NCBI RefSeq assembly: GCF_008087665.1
Contig: NZ_CP042912.1
Coordinates: forward strand, 5,766,001-5,830,000
Source of the DNA: Mariniblastus fucicola
GTDB taxonomy: Bacteria; Planctomycetota; Planctomycetia; Pirellulales; Pirellulaceae
Length of the DNA stretch: 64,000 nt
Reading direction: 5' to 3'
The notes under the pieces are model-generated. The model had not been told where the DNA came from. It saw nothing but the letters and a program-made list of their open reading frames with translations, and made no database searches. This document shows, piece by piece, positions 16,491-23,941 of this stretch. A program made the position numbers and the translations under genes. Each line of letters begins with the position of its first letter. Position 1 is the first letter of the stretch.

Positions 16491-17981
16491 ATGTCAAAAG
16501 ACCTTTCACAATCAGACTTGATCCTTGCCGGTCGCTTTGTCGATGGCGATTTGCCTGCGCACGAAAATGCCGCAGCCGAATTGCGCTGCGGTTCGGATTC
16601 TGAATTCGCTGCTGCTGTTGAGCAAATTCGCAGCCAAAGCAACCTGCTGAAACGACTCCCGAAATTCCAGCCTGCCGATGATCTTGCGGATCGCACGTTG
16701 CAAGCTTCGATGGATCAGGTCAAAGCCATCATGGGCGCGTGGCCTGTCGAAAGCGAAGTCGAAGAAACTGCTCCGGCCGCTAACGTTGCTGGAAAAGCCT
16801 TCGAATGGAAATCGACCGTCGCTCTGATCGCCTCGCTTGCCGGCGTCGTCATGGTTGGTGCCATGCTGTGGCAAAACAATCAAGGATCAGAGTCCAACAT
16901 CGCAATGAGCGAACCTAAAACTTCGTCGGTCGCAGACGCTGATACAGCAGCGATGCGCAAGCAGTCGGTTGACTTTGCAGCCGAGCGCGATGATTCATTT
17001 TTGCAATCGATCGCTGAAAATGAGGCACCAAAGACCGCCGCTCCGCTGTCCAAGGGCAGTACCTCGTATGCAGAAAGTCTGCCTGGCGATATGGCTACGA
17101 GGAATCAGACACCGGACGTCGCGCTCTCCGGAACCCCGATGAAACAGGGGCCTCAGCAGTCATCCGTCAACTCCGATTTGGCGATCGGCCAATGCGCTAC
17201 CGTTGGACAAATTTGGTGCGTCAATCAGGACAGCTCTGTCGCAAAGTCGAAAGTAAGCGATATCCTGCAGTCGAATCGAATTGAGGTTAAACGTGAGCCC
17301 CAGCAAAACATTCTGCCGCCATCTCCTGATGCCGTAGAGGCGTTTTATGTTGCGGCGACACCGAAGCAAATGAAGCTGGCGATGTCGCAGATTGCAAACA
17401 ATGCTGACATCGAGATGATTCAGCTTCCTGGCAGTACGGATTCGCCGATCGCAGATGCGATTCAGCAACAGTTTGTGCAAGGCAATTTCCAAACTCAGGA
17501 AACGTCAGAAGAATCAGCCGATGCCACCGATTTGCCGCCCAGCTTCGAGGCTCCTTCTCAGGCGTTGGCTCAGCATCTGTTGACCAATGCGTTGCCGCGA
17601 AGCACTCCGCGTACTGGAACTCCACTTGGCCCGGTTCCTCCGATTCTGAAGTCAGGTTCGCCGATCGACGGGCTGGGTCAGGCTTCCCGAGGGATGGCAG
17701 ATTTGGCGATGAAGTCAGAAGTTCGACCAGTGGCCCCGCCTGCGCCTAACAAAAAAGACAGCAATGCCAGTGATGCTGGTGCCGGATTCGGCGGTCGTGC
17801 CGACAACGTCGAAGTCGCGCCTTCCACTGCAGCAGCCGGCATCCCTGCTCAGACTGCTGCCCGTCAACCAGTTGCGATTCCGAAGTCGCAGCAAGCAGAA
17901 CTGGACAAGTTCCTCGACGATTCAGATCAGCAGCTTCGCCAGTACTTGATCCTTGTTCGCGGCGGCGAAGCGAAACGATAA
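16491..17981 (+). CDS. Probable anti-sigma factor, single-pass membrane protein
   Basis: A 496-residue protein directly downstream of the ECF sigma gene. Residues 1-85 are cytoplasmic and resemble the short anti-sigma head (LILAGRFVDGDLPAHE, with a polar helical continuation) but lack a Cys/His zinc motif. A single membrane helix follows (about 109-127), then about 370 residues outside the cytoplasm, rich in Ser, Ala, Pro and Gln. Within these, a compact ~70-residue domain (about 275-330, including EAFYVAATPKQMKLAM) appears folded. The layout fits an envelope-sensing anti-sigma factor, but the role is inferred mainly from position. It converges on the RING gene with only 20 bp between stops. 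Confidence 0.7.
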   Translation: MSKDLSQSDLILAGRFVDGDLPAHENAAAELRCGSDSEFAAAVEQIRSQSNLLKRLPKFQPADDLADRTLQASMDQVKAIMGAWPVESEVEETAPAANVAGKAFEWKSTVALIASLAGVVMVGAMLWQNNQGSESNIAMSEPKTSSVADADTAAMRKQSVDFAAERDDSFLQSIAENEAPKTAAPLSKGSTSYAESLPGDMATRNQTPDVALSGTPMKQGPQQSSVNSDLAIGQCATVGQIWCVNQDSSVAKSKVSDILQSNRIEVKREPQQNILPPSPDAVEAFYVAATPKQMKLAMSQIANNADIEMIQLPGSTDSPIADAIQQQFVQGNFQTQETSEESADATDLPPSFEAPSQALAQHLLTNALPRSTPRTGTPLGPVPPILKSGSPIDGLGQASRGMADLAMKSEVRPVAPPAPNKKDSNASDAGAGFGGRADNVEVAPSTAAAGIPAQTAARQPVAIPKSQQAELDKFLDDSDQQLRQYLILVRGGEAKR

Positions 17982-18001
17982 TTTGGGCCTGACAGGTCTG
18001 G

Positions 18002-18850
18002 CTAGAGTTCGTGCTCTTGAACGCGAATGCAGCGTTCTTCCATGCAAGCGAACGTCGCACACTTTCCGTTGTACTCCCAGCATTCGGCGCAGTGCGGTGT
18101 TTTGCATCGCTTGCAAACGACCATGTCGTGCATCACGTCATCGCTGCATATCGGGCAGCGAAAATCCTCGATCACCGCGGCCTGGTTCTCGCGCAGAAAT
18201 TCCAACCCGTCGGCTTTGTGCAGCATCAGCTGGTCGAACAATTCGAGGCCTCCCTGAACGAAATCCAGCAGGTCCCGACCATGGCGGAACCACTGCTTTG
18301 AAATCGTCCGCAGTCGATCGTTTTCAAACTCGAATCGGATCTCAGCGGGATGCAAACCCTTCAGTTCGATCATTTTCCATTTGACGGCGTCAGTTAAGAG
18401 TTGTTTTGCGAAAACCGGATCGCTGGCGTGTACGCAAAACTGCCGATCAAAGTCCGCGTCTCCCGTTTCGAAATTTTCGACAGCCGCATCGGAATCCAGA
18501 CTACGACTTTCGACACTCAGCGTCTGTCCGACAGGCAGCTCAAAATCAACTTCCAGGATTGTTTTTCTGGCGGCGTTTCCCCACGGCGTGCCAAAATGCT
18601 TCAGCCTCGCCATCGTGCGGCCATAGTCGAAAAGCAAAGCTGGTCGAAACACGTTTACTTCACCAAGCCTGTTGGGGCGAAGGTTCTCGGCGCCAAAGCG
18701 ACTTCGTATCGGAGCGAGAATGGCATTTTTGGATTGACGCCGTTTTCTCCGCGACCTTCCGGTGCCGGTCAGCAGATTCACCATCCCGAAAACGATGGCG
18801 AACGCCCCAAGCAGAAAAACGACAAACAAAAGAATCGCTACACCAGCCAT
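18002..18850 (-). CDS. Membrane-anchored prokaryotic RING-finger protein, candidate E3 of the Ubl operon
   Basis: A 282-residue protein with an N-terminal membrane helix (residues 4-28), a basic patch (RSRRKRRQSK), a middle region of unknown fold (about 55-225) and a C-terminal binuclear treble-clef zinc finger. The finger reads C232-x2-C235, C246-x2-C249, H253-C254-x2-C257, C264 and C269/C274, in the stretches CPICSDDV, VVCKRCKTPHCAECWEYNGK and CATFACMEERC. This resembles the Prok-RING_1 type. RING domains usually recruit E2 enzymes. As last gene of an Ubl-E2-E1-JAMM-RING operon it is the natural E3-ligase candidate, with the finger in the cytoplasm next to the membrane. Its ribosome site (AGGAGG) is embedded in the last codons of the JAMM gene, implying coupled translation. 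E3 activity is inferred. Confidence 0.82.
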   Translation of the reverse strand: MAGVAILLFVVFLLGAFAIVFGMVNLLTGTGRSRRKRRQSKNAILAPIRSRFGAENLRPNRLGEVNVFRPALLFDYGRTMARLKHFGTPWGNAARKTILEVDFELPVGQTLSVESRSLDSDAAVENFETGDADFDRQFCVHASDPVFAKQLLTDAVKWKMIELKGLHPAEIRFEFENDRLRTISKQWFRHGRDLLDFVQGGLELFDQLMLHKADGLEFLRENQAAVIEDFRCPICSDDVMHDMVVCKRCKTPHCAECWEYNGKCATFACMEERCIRVQEHEL

Positions 18851-18852
18851 CT

Positions 18853-20163
18853 TTAGCCTCCTGTGTCAGACGATACGGCCTCGAACTTCATTTCGGATGC
18901 CTCCTGTTCCACCGCGACATCATCGTCGGTTTCGCGTCGCACAAGGAACATCCCTCCTCCACCAAGCAACAGACTTACCAACGCAGTTCCGACAAGCGCG
19001 CCCCAACCAAACGTCGTCGACTCGTCCGATTCGCCTTCGGCACTGGCGTCCTCAGCTTTCTCCGCCATCGTCGAAATCGTGGATTGCAGCGACGTCACCT
19101 GCTCGGACAACTCGTGAACCTGACGGTCGCGCACGTCGTATTCCGCAATCAATCGCTCCCGCTCCTGCTGCAGCAATTCGACGCGAGCCATCTGTCCATC
19201 CAGACCAGCCGCGAGTTGCTGCCGATCGGTCTCCATCTCCAACATCTGTTCAGCAAGTTGGTCTTTTCCCTGCGCGTTGGCCAGCGTCGACAGCGCCATC
19301 TTCAGCGATCGGTTTTCCAGCAACGGATCGTCTTCGGCAACCGCAGCGGCGTCTATGTCAGCCGGTGTTGCACTTTCGCCAGCGCCGCCCAGCTTCATCA
19401 CCATAAATCCCATGAAGAACAACTGCGTCAACAGCATGGAAACCATCAACAGATCAAACCACGGTTTGCGAGTGTCCATAGCGGCACCTTGGGTTGTAGA
19501 ACCGGGAATCGAATAGCCTGAATATCGTGGATCAGCATTCATGGGCGGCTCGTGATTATAAAGACTGGCAAAATGATTCAATTCGTCTTCGCGATAACGA
19601 ATCGACGTCAGATAAAATCCGCCGGTTCGCTGAGTCTGATGGCTGTCGTCCCACTGGAACCAGCCACGGTCGTCGTTGCAAGGATCGATCACCAGTGCAA
19701 CATCCAACGTTCGATTGAAAAAGTTGTTGCAGATGAACAAGTCCATCGGAGAAAGAAAAACAGTCCATCCAGGATGGGTGTGGTACCAGCCCACCATTTC
19801 CAGTTCGGGATGAAACTGATTTCGCTCGCCAGTAATCTGGCTCCACGTTTCGTGCGTGAATTTGAAACTGCCACGCGTCGCCTCGTAGTGACGTGCTCGC
19901 AACGAGTCAGTCACGACGACGAACGGCTTTCCGTCCGCGTCAATGCACTGCTTTCCCAACATCACGCCACCAAGTTCCACATTCGTGTTGGTGTGAGCGT
20001 GGGCTTCCATGTCACGCATCACATCAAGGTCGACGTAAATCGGCAAGTTGTCCGGATCGATTTCGCCAACCGCGGCGATACAGTAGTGCGCATCCCGATC
20101 CGGCCGAACTGCTTTCTGCGGTTCGTTCTGCTCGACATCGCCAAACTGAATCTCGGAACTCAT
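18853..20163 (-). CDS. Membrane-anchored JAMM/MPN metalloprotease, candidate Ubl deconjugase
   Basis: A 436-residue protein. The N-terminal domain (about 25-200) has a full JAMM zinc site: Glu63 (VELGGVMLG), His128 and His130 (GWYHTHPGW), Ser138 and Asp141 (SPMD). Family members cleave isopeptide bonds or trim Ubl precursors, as in deubiquitinases. After a linker come TM1 (about 235-257), a charged heptad-like coiled coil (about 284-365), TM2 (about 386-408) and an acidic cytoplasmic tail. If the protease is cytoplasmic, the coiled coil lies outside the cytoplasmic membrane. It is the fourth gene of the Ubl operon, 87 bp after E1. The C-terminal Thr-Gly-Gly is explained by the ribosome site of the next gene. 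Membrane-tethered removal of the Ubl is the likely role. Confidence 0.86.
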   Translation of the reverse strand: MSSEIQFGDVEQNEPQKAVRPDRDAHYCIAAVGEIDPDNLPIYVDLDVMRDMEAHAHTNTNVELGGVMLGKQCIDADGKPFVVVTDSLRARHYEATRGSFKFTHETWSQITGERNQFHPELEMVGWYHTHPGWTVFLSPMDLFICNNFFNRTLDVALVIDPCNDDRGWFQWDDSHQTQRTGGFYLTSIRYREDELNHFASLYNHEPPMNADPRYSGYSIPGSTTQGAAMDTRKPWFDLLMVSMLLTQLFFMGFMVMKLGGAGESATPADIDAAAVAEDDPLLENRSLKMALSTLANAQGKDQLAEQMLEMETDRQQLAAGLDGQMARVELLQQERERLIAEYDVRDRQVHELSEQVTSLQSTISTMAEKAEDASAEGESDESTTFGWGALVGTALVSLLLGGGGMFLVRRETDDDVAVEQEASEMKFEAVSSDTGG

Positions 20164-20250
20164 GTGTTTACTTGAACGTGTTTCTTAACGCCTGAAGTGC
20201 AAAGGCTTCAGGAAATAAATTGTTACCCGATCGCACGGTGACATCCTCTG

Positions 20251-21408
20251 CTAGCCGGCCTTGTTGAGGAGAACAAAACGCGTCTCTGATGGCGTGCGAA
20301 TTTTGATGACGTCCCAATCCGGAATACCAAGCGACGCAAGCGAACGGTTTGCAAACTCGCCATTGAGGGAAACCTCGCTGACTGTTTCTGGCTGCAAAGG
20401 TTGTTGGCAGGAATCGCATACTCCTTCGGACGAACCAACCAAACACAGTGGACGATCGATCTGCTTGTGAGACTCGCACGTTCTACAGTTTAGTCGAACC
20501 AGAAAGTCCCGATCGAGAATCAGCGTCGCCTCTTCAAGCTCTAAAAACTGACAGACCTCCTGCAAAGTCGACTCATGCGTCAGTTCCGACTCGATCACGT
20601 CTTCATACGTTTCGTGCGAAAGACAATCTTCCTTCGGTGTGAACTTTGTCTTGTAGAACTGATTCGCGGCACCATTGAAAACCATCGCCGAACCATCGTC
20701 GGTTGGCAGGTCGTGCAACAACTTGAGCGCCTCCTGGACTTGCATGCCGCCGATGATCGATGCAATCGTGGGAGCCGTCGGAACTTTCCCCTGTTGAATG
20801 TCCTCCTGTCGCAGCAAAGGGCAACTGTAGCGAAGCGAAATCAAGCGATAGTCGTTTTCCGTCATCCCACACTCGTAACATGGGCCATCGCCAGGAACGA
20901 AAACTTTGGTGACGCCGTTGATCTCCTGAATACCTCCGTCGATCCACGGAGTGTTTGCTTTCCATGACATTCGATTGACCCACAGTCGGGCTTCGCGATT
21001 GTCGAGGCAGCCGATAACCACATCCATGTCGCGAATCAAACCGATCCCAATGTCGGTCAGCACATTGCCCTCGATCGGAATCAGCGTGCAGTCAGGATTC
21101 AGGTCCGAGGCCATCTCCGTGATGACCGAGGCTTTGGGCTGGCCTTCGTGACGAGACCGAAACAGGACGCTTCGAGTCAGATTTGATTCCTGAACGACGT
21201 CAAAATCGATGATATAGATCGTGCCCACGCCCAACAGGCAGAGATTTTTAAGCACTTCGTTTCCAAGAGCACCGGCACCAACGACCAGGATTTTTGCGGC
21301 CGCGATTCTTTCCTGCTCCCACCAGCCGATCAGCTTCAGACGAGAATAGCGATCGTTTTCGTCGATGACGAAAGTCTCTTGGTCGCTTTTGTTGGGTTCA
21401 GGATTCAT
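20251..21408 (-). CDS. ThiF/E1-like ubiquitin-activating enzyme
   Basis: A 385-residue E1-superfamily protein that should adenylate the C-terminal glycine of the operon's Ubl and form a thioester. The adenylation domain has VGAGALGNEVLKNL (GxGxxG, residues 44-49), IDFD (67-70), SNLTRS (Arg79), Lys92 in GQPKAS, and CLDN (Asp136). Cys177 and Cys180 (GPCYEC) may bind zinc; Cys196 (RYSCPLL), 16 residues on, is the best catalytic-cysteine candidate. The C-terminal part (281-385) has CxxC pairs at 308/311 and 331/334, then a segment (SLASLGIPDWDVIKI) resembling the end of YukD-like beta-grasp domains. It ends in Ala-Gly. A ribosome site AAGG precedes the ATG. MoeB/ThiF functions in cofactor sulfuration are less likely next to an E2. 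Confidence 0.88.
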   Translation of the reverse strand: MNPEPNKSDQETFVIDENDRYSRLKLIGWWEQERIAAAKILVVGAGALGNEVLKNLCLLGVGTIYIIDFDVVQESNLTRSVLFRSRHEGQPKASVITEMASDLNPDCTLIPIEGNVLTDIGIGLIRDMDVVIGCLDNREARLWVNRMSWKANTPWIDGGIQEINGVTKVFVPGDGPCYECGMTENDYRLISLRYSCPLLRQEDIQQGKVPTAPTIASIIGGMQVQEALKLLHDLPTDDGSAMVFNGAANQFYKTKFTPKEDCLSHETYEDVIESELTHESTLQEVCQFLELEEATLILDRDFLVRLNCRTCESHKQIDRPLCLVGSSEGVCDSCQQPLQPETVSEVSLNGEFANRSLASLGIPDWDVIKIRTPSETRFVLLNKAG

Positions 21409-21535
21409 TCGAGCCTTGGGTTGCGATTCAATTTGAAAGTGATCAGGAGAGCGAGTTTCCGGACTGCAATCACCGCGAGCGGGAGTGGCAAGTTCGACCT
21501 GCGGAGCAATATACTCACCGCGTTGTCGAGGTTAT

Positions 21536-22504
21536 CTAATCCAGAAACACGATACCAGTATTTTTCAATTCATTCGCTACATCGGGCTGGATATTGTCTT
21601 CCGGGTCAATAAAAGAAATGCCGTCTTCGATGATTTCGATTTCGGACGCATCCACAAAAGCCGACTCTTCGGCTGGACTTTCGTTTTCACTCGACGACGA
21701 TTCGGATGAAAGCAACTCCGAGGGTTCGACTTCGACGGAAATCACTTCATCAGAAACAACTTCAACATCAGACTCGTCGAGCCGAATGACTTCGCTTTCC
21801 GAGCCAACCGAATCATCAAACTCGCCAGAACTCGATTCCACCGCAATTGGTTCTGCCGAAGATGTCACATCGATCACCTCAGACTCGGACCGGTTAACTC
21901 GATCCCGAAACCGATTCGCCAACGCTCCCAACACACCAAAAACAGACTTTCCGTCTTGAGCCTTCGATTCGGAGATCCGCTCGACGGAACTTTGCGACTG
22001 GTGAAGCGACTCCTTGGGCTTGTTTACCAAATCGCGGATGTCGCGATTGTCCAAGGGAAATGAAAACTGTCTTTGATCTCTCGCCCAACTCGCGGCGTCG
22101 CGATTGTACGGACTTTGAATATCGAAGTTCTTGTAGCGAATCATGTCCCACAACATCGTGCTCATTTCGTCCAAGGTCAGGCTGGGCACCCAATGCGTCC
22201 CGTAACCTCCAAGGCAAACGACTCCATTGTTGGAAATGTTTGGATGAAAGACTGGCGTCTGCCAGAGCAAGTTTGGCACCATCCGTGGGTAGGACGCGCC
22301 AAGTTCGACGATGACTTCATGGGTATCAACAATCTTGACTTTTCCACGCGAGTCTCGACAAAGCCCCGGACCGACGAACTGCAAACGATATCGTGATGGC
22401 GGACTTCCACTGGCTTGAAAGCTGAAGATCGAACTTTCTGCATCCAGTTCTTCCACCGAGCGAAAGTCGGCTTCGAGTCGTCTTTGCCGTGGAGATTTTC
22501 GCAT
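21536..22504 (-). CDS. Ubiquitin-conjugating (UBC-fold) E2 enzyme with acidic tail
   Basis: A 322-residue protein. Residues 1-160 are a strikingly eukaryote-like E2: RQRRLEADF at helix 1, YPRMVPNLLW, HPN at 87-89 (FHPNISNNGVVCLGG), catalytic Cys97, Trp105 (HWVPSLTLDEM) and SPYNRDAASW. The HPN-to-Cys and Cys-to-Trp spacings (8 and 8) equal those I recall for human UBE2D enzymes. Residues 165-322 are Ser/Glu/Asp-rich and probably disordered, with repeated short hydrophobic cores such as SEVIDV, EVIRLDES, VEVVSDE, IEIIEDG and a terminal GIVFLD. The start at 22504 is chosen because the E2 fold begins there; an open frame to 22633 adds 43 unconvincing residues. It should take the Ubl from the E1 and pass it to lysines. 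Confidence 0.92.
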   Translation of the reverse strand: MRKSPRQRRLEADFRSVEELDAESSIFSFQASGSPPSRYRLQFVGPGLCRDSRGKVKIVDTHEVIVELGASYPRMVPNLLWQTPVFHPNISNNGVVCLGGYGTHWVPSLTLDEMSTMLWDMIRYKNFDIQSPYNRDAASWARDQRQFSFPLDNRDIRDLVNKPKESLHQSQSSVERISESKAQDGKSVFGVLGALANRFRDRVNRSESEVIDVTSSAEPIAVESSSGEFDDSVGSESEVIRLDESDVEVVSDEVISVEVEPSELLSSESSSSENESPAEESAFVDASEIEIIEDGISFIDPEDNIQPDVANELKNTGIVFLD

Positions 22505-22674
22505 GAAAGATTTTGACCCTCTGTGGTTACTTACAAAATTTGCCGGCTCGTAAAAAGCGATCCTGCTGGAAAATGGGGCGACCTTTCGGCAATCACCAAT
22601 GCAGCGATTGGCCACACCACTGGTCGCCCACAATCACAACCGGTCAACACAACGAATCCAGGTTCCGCAGCGAC

Positions 22675-22962
22675 CTAGCCAGCAACGATTTCCGGATACA
22701 CGATCAGGTGGTCGCCATCGTTCACGCTGGAACCGACCAGAGTTTGATCCTCATGAAGCCGTCGGCCACCTTCTTTGTGATCGAGGCTGTAGCTCATCGG
22801 CTGCCCGTCAGGTCCGATCACCGGCAGATTCATCTTGGTGATGATGCTGGGAAGAATCTTGCGAACCGTGACCGTGTCTGAAACGACCGCTTCGACGCTT
22901 TTCGCTCCCGTTTGATCAAGAAAGGTAACTTTTGTGCCTTCACGTTGAGCCGTTTCTGTCAT
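22675..22962 (-). CDS. Ubiquitin-like beta-grasp modifier (YukD/EsaB-like) with C-terminal glycine
   Basis: A 95-residue protein, first gene of the conjugation operon. The pattern fits a beta-grasp Ubl: strand TKVTFLDQ, helix VRKILPSIITKM, a central GRRLHEDQTLVGSSV resembling the ubiquitin/YukD L-x-x-x-x-T-L turn, then NDGDHLIVYPEIVAG. The chain ends in a flexible Ile-Val-Ala-Gly with no extension after the glycine, so it could be activated without prior trimming. No membrane segment or signal peptide is present. It is followed by E2 (170 bp), E1, JAMM and RING genes on the same strand. A TGAGGA ribosome site lies a short distance upstream. Conjugation is inferred from fold, tail and neighbours; it is not demonstrated. 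Confidence 0.85.
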   Translation of the reverse strand: MTETAQREGTKVTFLDQTGAKSVEAVVSDTVTVRKILPSIITKMNLPVIGPDGQPMSYSLDHKEGGRRLHEDQTLVGSSVNDGDHLIVYPEIVAG

Positions 22963-23141
22963 GTGCCTGGTCCTCAGTAAATGTGTTGGGGAATGTCATT
23001 CTAAAATTCGCGAAACCTGTCGTGGAGGAATTCGTACGGACTGGACCAATATTGGGAATAATTTCCAGCTCTATTTTCCCGCCCAGTGGCTGAATGAGCA
23101 GGCTGAACAGACCGCCATGGAGCAAAATTGTGAAAACAGGG

Positions 23142-23711
23142 CTAAGTTCTCGCGTTCCACGCCGTTCTCAACAGCCCAAACACCCTCACATCACAATATT
23201 CATCTGTCTCATTTTTTCGAAAATGGTTCTCGAAATAGCCTTCCTGCCGCATCTGAACTTTCTCCAGCACCCGTGCCGACGCCGGATTCCTGACCAGGCA
23301 TTCCGCGGTGACTTTATTGAGTCCCAGCTGGCTGAAAGCGAAATCAAGCATTGAAAGACAGGCCTCTGTGGCAATCCCCTGCCCCCAATAATCACGGCCA
23401 ACCCAATAGCCCAGCTCGCCTCGATTGCTCTGACGATCGAGCACGATTCCGATGGCGCCGACCAGTTTGGCGGGGCCGGAGTCGGCTGGCCGCAAGCAGA
23501 CGCCAAACACGACGGACTTTCCCTGATCCCATTCGGATGACAATTCGCTGATCCAGTTCCGGGCGTCTTCAACATCGTACGGATAGCTAAAGCTTCTCAA
23601 GTTTCGAGCAAGCTGTTCGTCGTTGGCGAGCAGGGCGACGCGTTGCTCATCGGCAGGACAAAACTGCCTCAATTCGAGCCGGGAAGTTCTCAAAGTAGGT
23701 TGAGGGATCAT
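23142..23711 (-). CDS. GNAT-family N-acetyltransferase (RimJ/RimL type)
   Basis: A 189-residue acetyl-CoA-dependent transferase. The opening TLRTSRLELRQFCPADEQ, central GELGYWVGRDYWGQGIATEA (acetyl-CoA P-loop, Q-G-I-A type) and NPASARVLEKVQMRQEG are standard for the RimJ/RimL subfamily, whose members acetylate N-termini of ribosomal proteins or small molecules. The substrate is unknown. The Met at 23711 gives the family N-terminus; the frame is open to 23768. The gene lies 179 bp upstream of the Ubl gene on the same strand. It could be co-transcribed, but the spacing is wide and the association may be accidental. Confidence 0.85.
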   Translation of the reverse strand: MIPQPTLRTSRLELRQFCPADEQRVALLANDEQLARNLRSFSYPYDVEDARNWISELSSEWDQGKSVVFGVCLRPADSGPAKLVGAIGIVLDRQSNRGELGYWVGRDYWGQGIATEACLSMLDFAFSQLGLNKVTAECLVRNPASARVLEKVQMRQEGYFENHFRKNETDEYCDVRVFGLLRTAWNART

Positions 23712-23941
23712 GAATGGCCCAAGCAACTGCGAGATTTGTAAAAGTGTCTTGTCAGAGCACCAGGGCAAACGCCAGGTGATTCGGGTTTTGAGGATTATAC
23801 AGCCAGAAAGTTCATTGAAAAAAAGGGACTAGGTCAACCTTTCCGGATGGGGATTAAGGGCGACCTAGAGTTCGTTGACGGCTCAACCGTCCGCTGCGAG
23901 TGAGTGAGCGGAGTCCGTCCAACCATGACCCGAGGTTTGCG

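Noticed and set aside
18853-18861. C-terminal Thr-Gly-Gly of the JAMM protein as a ubiquitin-like conjugation tail
   Set aside because: The codons ACA-GGA-GGC are also the AGGAGG ribosome site of the RING gene 2 bp downstream, and an acidic non-beta-grasp stretch precedes them. The glycines are best explained by that overlap.
18406-19521. Long plus-strand open frame opposite the RING and JAMM genes
   Set aside because: It is a compositional shadow: Arg/Ser-rich translation without domain signatures, fully antisense to two genes with complete motifs.
20251-21408. MoeB/ThiF sulfur-carrier activating enzyme
   Set aside because: No moa/thi genes nearby; the gene lies between a canonical E2 and a JAMM protease, and the C-terminal zinc-ribbon is not a rhodanese domain.
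22505-22633. 43-residue N-terminal extension of the E2 gene
   Set aside because: The extension is open but has no domain pattern, and the E2 fold begins immediately at Met 22504.
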